Origin: Seison nebaliae
Taxonomy: Eukaryota; Rotifera; Pararotatoria; Seisonacea; Seisonidae
Direction of reading: 5' to 3'
Length of the DNA stretch: 60,571 bases
NCBI GenBank assembly: GCA_023231475.1
Contig: JALJEE010002723.1
Coordinates: forward strand, 1 to 60,571
The translations under genes and the position numbers were made by a program. Below the pieces are notes generated by a model. The model did not search any database, was not told the DNA's origin, and saw nothing but the letters and a program-made list of their open reading frames with translations. Each line of letters starts with the position of its first letter. The first letter of the stretch is position 1. This document shows, one piece after another, positions 47,738 to 60,437 of the stretch.

Positions 47738-49592
47738 CTGTAAAAGGGGGGATTGGATATTTTCTATTTTTTGTCAATATTTCTCTTTTCTCTTTTCTGT
47801 TTTTTCATTTTGAATTATTTTATTCGAAAATGGAATCACAATTTTCGATTTAACTAAACATTTAACATAATGATCAATGATCTTAATGTCCGTAATGAAT
47901 TTTCTTTCATAAAAAATGAGAGAATAATTATGTTACGTGTTATCGATTTTTTATCACATGTATGATGCAAGAAAGAAAGCGCCTGGACTAAATAAAACAA
48001 TCCTAACTCAACTGAAATTGTTTTTTCGTCCAGTTACTAATTTACCGTTTAATTTCTATTATTGTTTCTCCAATTTCATGATAGAAAGTTGGTGAGTTTA
48101 TAGAATGATGAAATTTTATTTCGATCAGAAATAATTTTGTTATGTATTTTTAAATTCTTATTAATTTTATTCAATAATCAATAAGTTGTTAAAATTAATG
48201 TTCTTACTATTTCTTATGAATTTGATGATTTAATTAACATTTCTCTTTCGATTTTCTATTTATTCATTTGCATATTCCATTTTGATTAATATAAATCTCA
48301 TTAATAAAATCTTTTGTTCTTCCTTTTTCGACAATTTTCCAACTCATTTAATACATCTCAAATTTCATTTTATTTTCTCTCATCTCTACAGGAAAGTTAT
48401 CAAGTGCTCGAATATGTTCACTCCCTAAATCTTACAATAATAAAAAAAAAAAAATAAACAACTTTAAGATTATAGTTATTCATTGAAATAGTTCTCAAGT
48501 TTTATTGTAATGGTGTAAAGAAAAAGAATTTCCTTAATTTATTATTCAGCAGTTCAGTTTTCGACTAACAATTAGAAAGTAAGGAAATTTATTAGAACTT
48601 GTAAGTTATTATAATAAGAAAGTTGAAATTCAGCTAAACAATAAATAGGAACTAATAAGAGTAAATTAGTATGTTAAGGTAATATTTGGAGATGCGATTT
48701 TTTGAACATTTTCATTCCAGTACAAATAGCCAGTAACCATGTCGTATACGATTTTTAATTTCAAAAGGTATTAATATGTTGACGTTTCATCAATCAAATG
48801 AATAAACTGAATCAAAATTCACTCAGCAAAATTAAATAAAATTATTCCAATAACAAAATGTCTTCCAAAAATCAGATTCCTATTTATTTAATTATCCATC
48901 ATATCCAATGATGTTTGTTAATGGTTAAAAAAGGAATATTTTACCAATTGTTCTATCGAAGTACCTTATTTCATTATGAAAATAGTCTTGGACTGATCAG
49001 AATATTTAAAAACTAAGCTTTAGTTTCGGCGGATATTTAAAAAACTATTAAGAATTAAGCTTAGTTCAGGAAATTCGTCACTTTAGCTCGACGAACAGAG
49101 AAATGCATTACATAATCGTCTGTAATAGACATGTGCTCTTATTAACTAAGAGAGATGGTTTATACAGAATATCTCTCTTTTCGTCAATTATATTCGTCGA
49201 TACAGCATGTGTTAAAATGAGTGCATTATTCGTTAAAGAAATAGTTGTGCAGGAAAGGTGAATAAGCGCGAGCGAATAGATAGAGAGAAATTGTTCAGGA
49301 AGTAAATATTATTACTTCTCGCATAAATTCCTGCCAATCTATCTGGCAATCACTAATTAATTGTTCGTAGTACATCGTCCTAATTATCAATGATGTTATA
49401 TGAACATCTAAGTTAAGAATTGATCTAAATAATGAGACTTGATACATCTACTAATACAATTGGGATATTTGATAAAATATAACTAAGAATATTATCGACT
49501 ATTTTATGAATTCGTCTCAATTAATTCTACAAATTCAATTTGATATCTTTCAAAAACGTTATTTCTCATAATCTTCGATAATTTGAAGTATA
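47738..49592. other. Intergenic upstream of Cav2
   Basis: 1.9 kb of AT-rich DNA with a poly(A) run near 48440. No coding exon is supported. It would carry the channel's promoter and 5' UTR. Confidence 0.5.
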
Positions 49593-52500
49593 ATGCATCG
49601 ACAAGAAATGACGGCTTCTCCTCAATTTGATATCATATCGTCCTCTGCTTCTATGACTGGAAATCGACGTATGATGCATAGTGCAGGATTAGCTACTAGT
49701 AGTGGCATTTCTAGTGCCAACCCATTTGGTATTATCGATATGCCGAACCCGAACATCTCACAAAACGTTCCTAAACCAGGAACCTTTCGTTACGCAATGA
49801 AAAAATTGTTCGAAACATTATCACTACCAGGTGGAAACACAAGATCATTGTTTATTTTTGGAGAGAAGAATTTCATCAGACGACAAGCAAAAAAACTGAT
49901 TGAATGGGGTCCATTTGAATATCTTGTTCTGTTGACAATTATAGCGAATTGTATCGTTTTGGCATTAGAAGAGCATCTTCCGAATGGCGATAAAGCGACA
50001 CTTGCATTGGAATTGGAAAAGACGGAAATGTATTTCATTATCATATTTACGGTGGAAGCAATGTTTAAGATTGTTGCTTTGGGTTTTATTCTAAACAAGA
50101 AAGCGTATCTCCGAAATGTGTGGAATATTATTGATTTTATAGTAGTTGTTACTGGATTTATCACTGTATATGCAGCAAGTAGTTCGTTCGACTTAAGAAC
50201 ATTGAGAGCTGTTCGAGTACTTCGACCATTAAAATTAGTGTCAGGAATACCCAGTTAAATTTTTTTTTAAAATTCAATTCAATTTCTTTTTTCGCAATCT
50301 GAAGGTTTACAAGTTGTTCTTAAATCAATCATCAAAGCGATGATTCCACTTATTCAAATTGGTTTATTGGTCTTATTCTTCATTGTGGTCTTCGCCATTA
50401 TCGGTCTAGAATTTTATAGCGGAATTTTCCATTTCACTTGTTTTGATAAAGAAACTAGTTATTTTTTTACTCATTTCGGTTTTAATAAAATATTTTTTAA
50501 AAGATGAAATATCTTTCAAAGGTGATGTAACTCCTTGTTTATCTAATCCGGATAAACCGTTCAGTTATTCAATTTTAATAAAATTTGAGTTCTTTATTTT
50601 TTTCAGTTTCGAGTGGAGCTTTCCGATGTGAAGCTAACTTCGGATCAACATCTCAATGTCGATTATATTGGGAAGGTCCTAATTATGGTATCACCAGTTT
50701 CGATCATATCGGTTATGCCATGCTTACCGTCTTCCAATGCATAACAATGGAAGGATGGACTGATGTTCTTTATTGGGTTAAATTTTAAGTAAATCTTACA
50801 ATTCATTAAATTATTTTAATAGGCAAATGATGCGGTTGGTCATTTGTTCAATGCACTCTACTTCCTGACAATTATCGTTATTGGATCGATGTTTATGTTG
50901 AACTTAATTTTGGGAGTACTTAGTGGGTTTGTGAATTTCATTTGAGATTATTTTAATGAAAAATTCTAAAATTTATTAGAGAATTCGCTAAAGAAAGAGA
51001 ACGGGTGGAAAACCGTCGGACATTCCTCAAATCTCGACGACAGAAACAAATTGAGAAGGAAATTAATGGATATATGAATTGGATATTTCGAGCTGAAGAA
51101 TCGTTATTAAGTGAAGAACATACCACCGATGCTATCAAGAGACAAATATTGGAATGTTAAACTTTTTTATGAGTTTTATTAATTTCGAATAAAATGGAAT
51201 TATAGCGAGAAGATATGCAGCTCAAAAGAGTATTAAAGGACCAATGAAAGCTGATGAAATGGAGGAAGAGGAAGACGATGATGAAGATGAGGAGGATGAT
51301 GAATATGATGATAATCCGTGGAAGGAATATTGTGATTGTAAGAAATTTAAAGCCAGAATGCGATTACGTATGAGAAAAGCAATAAAAACACAAATATTTT
51401 ATTGGACAGTTATTCTTCTCGTGTTTTTGAATACGGTTTGTGTAGCTGTCGAACATTATAATCAACCACAATGGCTCACAGATTTTTTAGGTTTGAAATA
51501 TTTTTCAATTTGAAAAATTGAATTTTATTATAAATTTAGCATGGGCTGAATATGTTTTCATACTTCTTTTTCTGAGTGAGATGTGGTTTAAGATGTATGC
51601 TCTTGGTCTATCACTCTACTTTAAATCGTCATTCAACATCTTCGATTGTGTTGTTAGTAGGAAATATTTACTCCCTTCATTTTATCAACTCATTTGCAGG
51701 TAATTGTTGGAAGTATATTTGAGATTGTGTGGGCGACATTTAAAGACGAATCTTTCGGTATATCTGTTTTACGATCTTTGAGATTATTACGAATATTCAA
51801 AGTGACAAGGTTTCTCCCTCATTTTTTTCTTTTCTTTAAATTATTTTCGATGTTTTTTTTAAGATATTGGGCTAGTCTTCGAAGTCTTGTCATTTCGTTA
51901 CTCAATTCAATGAGATCAATTATTTCTCTTCTATTTCTATTATTTTTATTCATTCTGATTTTCGCTCTATTGGGAATGCAATTGTTTGGTGGCGAATGGA
52001 ACTTCCCTGAAGGTAAACCACCCGCCAATTTCGATACTTTTGTAGTTTCATTATTGACCGTTTTCCAAATTCTAACTGGAGAGGATTGGAACGAAGTAAT
52101 GTATGATGGAATTCGTAGCAAGCAACGTGGTAGTGGTGGAAATGGATTATTATATTCTATTTTCTTTATAGTTCTCGTCATTTTCGGAAGTTATACATTG
52201 TTAAATGTCTTTTTGGCTATTGCTGTCGATAATTTGACAAATGCACAAGCAATTGAAGAAGCTGGAAAAGAGTTGGAAGAGAAGATTGGGAAGGATCTTC
52301 CTCCTACTGCTAATGGTGCAAATAATCCGAATGCTGCACTGAATGTTGTGTCACGGGCATTTGGTGGATTAAGTCGTGGAACGACTCCATTACCATTTGG
52401 GGCAGCAAGACAAGCTGCATTGCAAGTACAAAGTCGTGCTGCCACACCATTTGATTCGTCGAACAGTACCGCTACTCCTGGAATGTTAATGTTCTTATCT

Positions 52501-55500
52501 TCGATGAAAGATACTTCACCACATCAACATTTACAAAAATTGCAACAAAATCAACCATTAATTTCCACGTTTGGTAGTAATGCTGCTGAGAATGCTTATC
52601 ATGCCGTTTTAAAAGAACAAGAGATGCAAAGACAACAACAATTGGCTATGCAATTAGCTTGGCAACAACAATTGGAAGAAGAAGAACGTCAAAGAAAAAT
52701 AGCTGCACAACGACCAACAGGAGCCTTAGCTATTGCCGGTGGATTTTTAGGAGGTGCTATGGCAAGTATGAAAGCTGCAATGACAAACACTACTCCAACT
52801 ACTACTTCAGCCAATACTATGTTGTCTCAACAACAACAACAACCCCAACAATCTACCGTACATGATTTGAAAGCGACAACTCCAAATATAAATGCGAAAG
52901 TTGATTTAGATTATATTCCGGGATTAGATGATGAAGATGAAGTAGATGAAATAATGTTTCCTGATGAAAATGAAGAATTGGAAGCACAAAGAAAGAAACA
53001 AGAATTGGAGAATAAAACTAAAAAGAAGAAGAATGATGAAGAGAAATGTGAAGAAAAGAAAACACGACGACCTCCTCCAATCAATCCTTATTCATCTATG
53101 TTCGTTTTTAGTGAAACGAATCCAATAAGACGTCTTTGTCATTCATTAGTAACGATGAGATATTTTGAAATGGTCATCATGTTTGTAATTTGTGCAAGTT
53201 CAATTACACTGGCAGCCGAAGATCCAGTAGATCCGGAATCGTTAAGGAATACCGTTCTCAATTATTTCGATTATGGATTTACTGCTGTCTTCACTTTTGA
53301 ATTATTGCTAAAAATTATAGATTTGGGTGTTGTACTTCATCCACATTCATTTTGTCGTGATATCTGGAATATTATTGATGCCACCGTTGTATTATGTGCT
53401 ATCGTAGCATTCTTCTTTGTGGGTGATACGGAAGGTGGAGCAGGTAAAAATTTGAATACGATTAAATCATTCCGCGTTCTTCGGGTACTTCGTCCACTTA
53501 AAACAATTAAACGTGTTCCGAAACTCAAAGCCGTTTTCGATTGTGTTGTCAATTCGATAAAGAATGTATTGAATATTCTTATAGTGTATCTACTTTTCCA
53601 ATTCATATTCGCTGTCATTGGAGTGCAATTGTTTAATGGAAAATTCTTTTATTGTACCGATCAATCAAAATCGACAGAAGTGCAATGTCAAGGATATTTT
53701 TTTGAATATCAAGACCACGATATCGATTCATTCCCAACGAAAAGAAAACGCGAATGGTTAAGACATTCTTTCCGTTATGACAATGTAGTAGAAGCGATGT
53801 TGACTCTATTCACTATACAAACGGGAGAAGGATGGCCAAAAGTTTTACAGAATTCCATGGATTCGACTGTCGCTGATCATGGTCCCGAACCCGGCAATCG
53901 CCGTATTTTAGCCATATATTACATTACTTTCTTTATTGTCTTTCCATTTTTTTTCGTTAATATTTTCGTGGCTCTCATCATTATCACATTCCAAGAACAA
54001 GGTGAACAAGATCTTATCGAAGGTGACTTGGAAAAAAATCAGGTTATACTACAATTAACGATAGATCTTTAGAATTACTTTTTTTCATTTTAGAAATCAT
54101 GTATTGATTTTGTTGTGAATGCTAGACCAGGTAAACGATATATTCCAAAAAATAAAGGTAATTTCCAATATCGAGTATGGCAATTAGTTGAATCGAACTC
54201 ATTCGATTATTTTGTGATGTTGATGATTGCTTTGAATACAATAATTCTTATGATGAAAGTTTTATTAAGTTCTTCTAATTCCTTCTTATGACTTTCCTCT
54301 GATATTGTAGTTCCACAATCAACCAGTAGAATTTCAAAATGTTTTTCGAAATTTGAACGTTTTCTTCACTACTATCTTCACAATCGAATGTATACTTAAG
54401 ATTATCGCTTATTCTCCTAAGGTTCGATTGGAAGATGTCGATACAATATTGTTGTAATACTTTTTGTAGAATTATTTCAAAGATGAATGGAATCTCTTCG
54501 ATTTCATTACTGTTGCTGGTTCGATAACAGATGTATTGGTTTCTCAATTCGGAGGGAATGTTCTTCTAATATAATTTCTTTAATTTTCATTTATATTTCT
54601 TTTGAAGGAAAATTTGAATATGGGAGCATTACGATTATTTCGTGCGGCTCGTCTCATTAAATTGTTGCGACAAGGATATACGATTCGATTGTTACTTTGG
54701 ACATTCATCCAATCTTTCAAAGTTCTCTTTCTCTTCATTTCTACATTTGGATTTTATTAAATACTGATGACAATTAGGCATTACCTTACATCTGTTTATT
54801 GATGGCAATGTTGTTCTTCATTTACGCAATTATTGGAATGCAAGTCTTTGGTAATTTAGCATTGGATGTGGATGGAAGTGCGATTAATCGACATAATAAT
54901 TTCCGGAATTTTCTAACAGCACTACTCTTACTATTTCGGTTAATCCAATTCAATTTTTTAAGTTTTTGATTAATCGTAATTTTAAATATCATAAAGATGT
55001 GCAACTGGTGAAAGTTGGCAAGCAATAATGATGTCTTGTTTAAGTGGATCTAAATGCGAACCTCTTTCCGGTCAAACTAAATGTGGGAATACATTAGCTT
55101 ATATCTATTTTTGTACTTTTATTTTTCTTTCATCTATGCTCGTTAGTTGATATTAATTGATAATAATATATTGAAATTTATTTGTAGATGTTGAATTTAT
55201 TCGTTGCTGTAATCATGGATAATTTCGATTATTTGACCAGAGATTCCTCTATCTTAGGTGCTCATCATCTCGATGAATTTATTAGAGCATGGGCTGAATA
55301 TGATCCGGCTGGGACGTTAGTCTTTAATTTCCAATGTTTAACTCTAATTCGAATGCTTAGTGGAAGGATACCTTATATTGATATGTATGAAATGTTAAGG
55401 GATATGGAACCACCAGTTGGTTTCGGTAAGAAATGTCCATATAAATTAGCGTATAAACGTTTGATACGAATGAATATGCCAATTTGTGTAGATGGAACTG

Positions 55501-57755
55501 TTTATTTCACTTCAACATTATTCGCACTGGTCAGATGTTCACTTCTGATTAAAATGCCAACATTAGCTGATAGTCGTGATCAAGCGGATAAAGAATTAAG
55601 AACTGTTATCAGGAAACTTTGGCCAGTACAAGGGGTGAAGAAACTTGATCTTTTAGTTCCACCTCATGATCATATACATGGGAAAGATAATCGAAGAGTA
55701 CTGACCGTGGGGAAGATTTATGCAGGAAAATTGATTTTAGAGAATTATCGTGCATATAAATTGAGTAAATCGAGAGGATATGAATCAAGAGGTAGACAAC
55801 CGTCAATTTTTTCACAGTTAGTTGGTGCAATGCGTTGTAATACTTCCAATTTCCCAACGGAAAACACTGGAACGCATAATACTCCGAATAATATGGGTAC
55901 GATTATTGGACCAAGTTCAGCAACTGGTGGTGGAGGTGTCGTTGTGAGTGGGGCAGGTGGAGGATTGACAGCTGGTTCACCTCATGGTTTTGTTCTTCCT
56001 GGATCTCAAATAATTAATAATCGTATGAACGAACCAGTTATTGGAAATATTCATGATCCAGCCAACGAAAGGAATTATATGCAATCACCAGATCAATTTT
56101 CAAATTGGATAGTAAATAGTCGTCGAGGAAGTATCGATAATGGACTTAATAATGTTGCACAACATTTATTTGCTCTATCTCCCACAAATTCTAGACGTGG
56201 ATCGATTTATGGAAGTGGAGGAACTTCTGGTGGAATGAAATCAGATTCACGATTGGGTTCTCTCATAAGAAAGCCATCTATGGCACTTCGACGTTCCATG
56301 AGTCCGTATGGAGGAAGAGAAGTTTTAGATAATAATGTAGTTGCTATGCCTAATGAAGGATTAGCAAATAATCAGTTACAAACCTCACAACATCATCCGA
56401 TGAATACATCTGTTGTAATGAGAACTGATACAAATAATACTTCAAAAGTAACTTCAATTCCTTTAAATGTTATTTCTACTTCATCTCAAATTCCAATGAG
56501 TCAACAGTTAGTTGAAGTTCAACAACAGCAACAACAACAACAACAACAATTATCATTTAATCAAACTCATCAACAACAAACATCACTCAATAATAATAAT
56601 AATAATAATCAGCAATCTTCTTTTATTAATCAATTTCCACATCATCAACAGCAACAACAAAGACAAGTACCACCAAATATGATAAATGAACATTTTGAAC
56701 AAATTGAACAACAACCAAATATCCTCTCAAAGCAACAACAACAACAACAGCAATGGAATTCAACAAATAGCGATTCTATTAATATTAGTGAAGCACCAAT
56801 ATTTGTAGTTAGTCCTCCTAGTCGACCTACATCACCAACAAAGAAAGCGCAATCATCAGCGATAACAATCGATTCAAAGAATCAGATGGAGACCTGTCTA
56901 ATTGATGAAATGGAAGGTCAGTTTAATACTGATATTAATCTCCAACAAATTCCAGGCAAATTAACTCAATTACAATATTCGGTCCAATCGCATAAAACAA
57001 ATATGGAAATTGATGAGTTAACTTCTCCTTCGATGGCCGGCAGACAAACCGCTCAAATTGATCCTCAATTACAATTCACACAATCTCAATTGCAATTCGG
57101 CGATAATTTATTTGAAGAGAACTATAATAATAACATTATACGTCGTCCTCCCTTACAATCTAGTCGTGCTCTCGATCGTCCGTCCATCATTCCTGATCAA
57201 CTAACTGATATTCTAAATCAACAGAATCTTTCTCAACTTCGAACTTCACATGTTATCGCATTGAATGAGACCACAGAAGATTCGATAAATTCAGAATTAA
57301 TTTCTGAGGGAAATAATTCAATTAATCAGTATGAAGATGATGAATCGACGGAAGATATCGAAGAGAATGAATACGAAGAGGAAGAAGAAGTTCAGTATGA
57401 AGACGAAGAATATGACGAAGAGGAAGAAGATGAAGAACTAGCATCTTTTGAAAATGAAGAAGAATATGAGACGTACAGCGAAGAAATTTACGAATATGAA
57501 GAAGAAGAAGGAGAAGAAGAAGAAGAAGAAGAAGAAGAAGAAGAAGAAGAAGAAGAAGAAGAAGGAGAAGAAGAAGAAGAAGGAGAAGACGAAGAAGAGG
57601 AATTCGAAGAAGAAGAAGAATTAGAAGAAATCGAAGAAGCCAATACTAATTTGAGTGGTCAGTATATCGAAGAAGAAGATGAAGATGATGACGATAATTA
57701 TGAATATTATGAAGTTGATGAAGAAGGTGACGATAATTCTTATGAAGAAAGTTAA
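49593..57755 (+). CDS. cac: Voltage-gated calcium channel alpha1 subunit, Cav2 (cacophony type)
   Basis: Presynaptic high-voltage-activated Ca2+ channel. Seventeen exons (2454 aa): 49593-50253, 50305-50457, 50504-50563, 50607-50776, 50823-50926, 50980-51155, 51206-51490, 51540-51652, 51700-51809, 51864-54042, 54094-54258, 54311-54421, 54470-54559, 54608-54721, 54778-54938, 54997-55141, 55188-57755. Four domains are complete. S4 segments are [40 protein letters not shown] and [13 protein letters not shown]. Filter glutamates lie in TMEGW, TGEDW, TGEGW and TGESW (EEEE). The beta-subunit site [18 protein letters not shown] is Cav2-like rather than Cav1-like. Also present are a post-IVS6 EF-hand region and the IQ helix [16 protein letters not shown]. 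The tail has Gln/Asn runs and ends in about 140 mostly Glu/Asp residues. All 16 introns (44-60 nt) begin GTT. Confidence 0.96.
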
Positions 57756-57809
57756 GAAACAATTTTTGATAATTTTTTGTCATTTAAATTATTTTGGAAA
57801 ATTCCATTG

Positions 57810-58238
57810 TCAGAAATTTTCGGACACTTCTCGTCGTTTTTGTTCAATAAAATTTTTAGAGTTGTATTCCAGTTCATTGTTTTCATTCAAAAATACTTGA
57901 TTCCAAAGAAGTATTTCATCTAACAACTTACCACAAAACGGACATGTCGGTTCTTCATCTTCTTCTCTTTCCACCAGATCACCAAGACATCTCTCTAGAC
58001 AGAGTACATGCAAACAAGGTAATAACAGCCCTACTTCTTCAAATATTTCCCTACATTGAGTACATTCTTCCAACTGAATCTTGTCTGTTATTTTCTGAAT
58101 TTGGTAATATTTTCCATCATTGTCATCTTTCTTCTCACAATTCTTTTCATTCTTTTCTTGAACTACGTTCGGAAGTTGAGCTTTCTTTGCTTTCTTTTCT
58201 GGTCTGAAGTTCAATTTGATTTTTCCTCCTTTCTTCAT
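57810..58238 (-). CDS. RING-type zinc finger protein
   Basis: A single exon encodes 142 aa from ATG 58238 (MKKGGKIKLNF). A lysine-rich N-terminus precedes a RING-like cluster: CTQC, then LLPCLHVLCLERC, then CPFC. Spacing is C-x2-C / C-x-H-x2-C-x3-C / C-x2-C; the H-to-last-Cys part has one residue more than a standard C3HC4 RING, so E3 ligase activity is likely but not certain. The gene is convergent with Cav2, with 54 nt between the two stop codons, so the 3' UTRs probably overlap. Confidence 0.7.
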   Translation of the reverse strand: MKKGGKIKLNFRPEKKAKKAQLPNVVQEKNEKNCEKKDDNDGKYYQIQKITDKIQLEECTQCREIFEEVGLLLPCLHVLCLERCLGDLVEREEDEEPTCPFCGKLLDEILLWNQVFLNENNELEYNSKNFIEQKRREVSENF

Positions 58239-59067
58239 CTTCTTTTCCAATAGCACTATTCACTATTACATGTATAAAATCTTTACCGATATATAAAATG
58301 ATTATATTTAATTCAACTTTAAAAACTCTTTCGAGAAAAACTAGTTTGCTATTAGAAATTATATTGGTCGATTATTAGCATGAAACCTGATTATTAATTC
58401 ACTTAACTTTATAGCTTAACAGTTGCTGTGATGTGAAAGGTAAAGTTTTATTAATATTGTACTATTGAATTCACAATATTTTTCGGATGCAATTTCTACT
58501 TTACTATTAATAATTAATTATAAGATATCATATCGTGGATTTTTTGAAATATCAAAAATTAATGTGACATATACGTAATAGGTCTAAAGATAATATAGGA
58601 GTATTCGTAGAAAATGAACAACAAGTCGGTGATTCAAGACCAGCTTTATTGATTCACCTTTATTCACGTAAATCTAATTTGTAAGAATATTGCTGAGTAA
58701 ACGAAAGATTATTCATAATTTCTTTATTGCGTTATTACTATATCTTCAGCATTTGATTAATTACTTCACCTTTAGTATAATAATATCTTTCACATCATTT
58801 TCTACCAGAAAGTTAATTTCCGTTTATCTTTTATGTGTTTTATTATACATATTGTGATAAATTAACTATATACAAGTATGTAGTACAAATATATTAAATT
58901 TTACCTTTTACCAACTTCATTCACACGCTGGAATTCTTTTTATAGTGTTTAATTGATCTGTTTTACAATAAATAATATATTTTAAGTTTTCCTCTGATTT
59001 ACTATGATTTGGTAAAATATTCCCTTGTTATTTTACTTTATCTTTTTGAAAATTTACGATAAAATCT
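58239..59067. other. Intergenic, no gene seen
   Basis: Very AT-rich; only short chance frames. Confidence 0.5.
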
Positions 59068-59139
59068 TGCGTCAGTCTGTAATGGAACCCGGATCAATTG
59101 CTTGGAAGACAACCATGCTAAACTTTACACCACTGACGC
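59068..59139 (-). pseudogene. Decayed tRNA-Gly (TCC)
   Basis: On the minus strand 72 nt align throughout with eukaryotic tRNA-Gly(TCC). Acceptor GCGTCAG/CTGACGC pairs perfectly, the D-arm is GGTGTAAAGTTTAGCAT, and the anticodon loop is CTTCCAA. The T-arm is ruined: 5' half CCGGG faces ACAGA, and the loop reads TTCCATT instead of TTCGATT, which also breaks the B box. It is probably a pseudogene. Confidence 0.75.
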
Positions 59140-60234
59140 ACGTTCTCGTATAATAATCATCTTATTTATAGTTATTTGACTGCAATATTTAAATTATTCT
59201 TTTAAATCTAACATACCTCTAACATAACATCATATATTACTCCTAAATTTTTTTATCTTGTTGTGTTATGTAATCATTGTTAGCTTGAAATATTTCGCGA
59301 TTATTCAAAGAGATTTCTAAACTACATTTTAGATAAACTAAAAATTCCAAATCGTTAAAAACCTTCTCATGAGACAGTGATTTTAACTTTATGATCTTCC
59401 ATTGTTGATAGTTTTTCCAATTGCTTCTTTAGCAATTCCTAGTTTTTCCAATTGTACAATTCCTAAGCAATTGCTTCTGGCTAACAAGTGGGAAAGTGTG
59501 TTTCATTGATTCCTCATTCATTTGTATTTCACTTAACGATTTGGGTTGTATCACCGTTCTGGTTTTTTAACGGGTATCAATGACCTTAAAATAGGGTACT
59601 GCGATGTTCCGGATAGAGTTCATAAACTTTGTCATAATGGGAAAGTTATGGAAGACTACCATATGTTTCCAACGTTTATGATATATATATATCATAGACG
59701 ATACAATAATCTGGTCCATACAATAATCTGAACATCGTTGCGGTCGATTTATCTGTATATTCCATAATATGAATATTTATTTATATTATTATAATTTTTT
59801 TACTTGGAATCCCCTGGAGGAAAAAAGAATATATAAATTGTGAACTATTTGTCTAATACGTACAAGCTCACGACCCCGTGGATAAAAACCAAATCAGATG
59901 AGTATAATCATGTTGAAAACCTCGAGCCGACGACTCGTCGAAGAAATAGACGATGAATAATCCATTTCATAATAGTTAGAAAAGAATTGAATTCATCCCA
60001 CTGTTCGAAGGTTGTAAATGGGACGTCCGAGTTATCGATACAATTTTGATGAGAGATAAATACCTCCTGAACAGCAAAAGGGGAAACGTAAATCTTAACG
60101 TAAATGTCAATATTATATATTATATTACAATTGAGAAGAGGTAGATTATAATCATATAATTCTAACTGGTTGTCTCAGAAATTCAAATTCTATATTCTTC
60201 TCTTGTTACTAGTTTGTTCTATTATTATTTTCAA
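59140..60234. other. Intergenic, no gene seen
   Basis: AT-rich sequence between the two tRNA-like loci. A 61-codon frame at 59546 has no recognisable content. Confidence 0.5.
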
Positions 60235-60347
60235 GGCACGATGGCCGAGTGGTCTAATGCGCCAGACTCAAGATTACATCTTACATTAGACATAATGTGT
60301 ATTCTGGTCCTCAATTGAGTGCGCGGGTTCGAATCACGCTCGTGTCA
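60235..60347 (+). tRNA. tRNA-Leu (anticodon CAA) with intron
   Basis: Acceptor GGCACGA pairs with TCGTGTC (one G-U). The D-arm is GGCCGAGTGGTCTAATGC, and anticodon stem CCAGA/TCTGG has CAA at 60269-60271. A 29-nt intron (60273-60301) sits one base 3' of the anticodon, the standard place; introns are usual in tRNA-Leu(CAA). The long variable arm CTCAATTGAG fits a class II tRNA. The T-loop is TTCGAAT; the T-stem has one G-A mismatch. A T run follows at 60351. Confidence 0.93.
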
Positions 60348-60437
60348 AAATTTTTATTCATATTTTAGTTAACTTATCACCATTCTCTGCCAGTGAACGC
60401 CATTACTAAAATTCTAAGCATAGAGATAGAATATATA

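Noticed and set aside
52659-52865. Thr/Tyr-rich + frame
   Set aside because: Alternative frame of the Gln/Ala-rich linker in the Cav2 exon.
59546-59731. 61-codon + frame near the right end
   Set aside because: No known motif, isolated in AT-rich DNA, composition like its surroundings.
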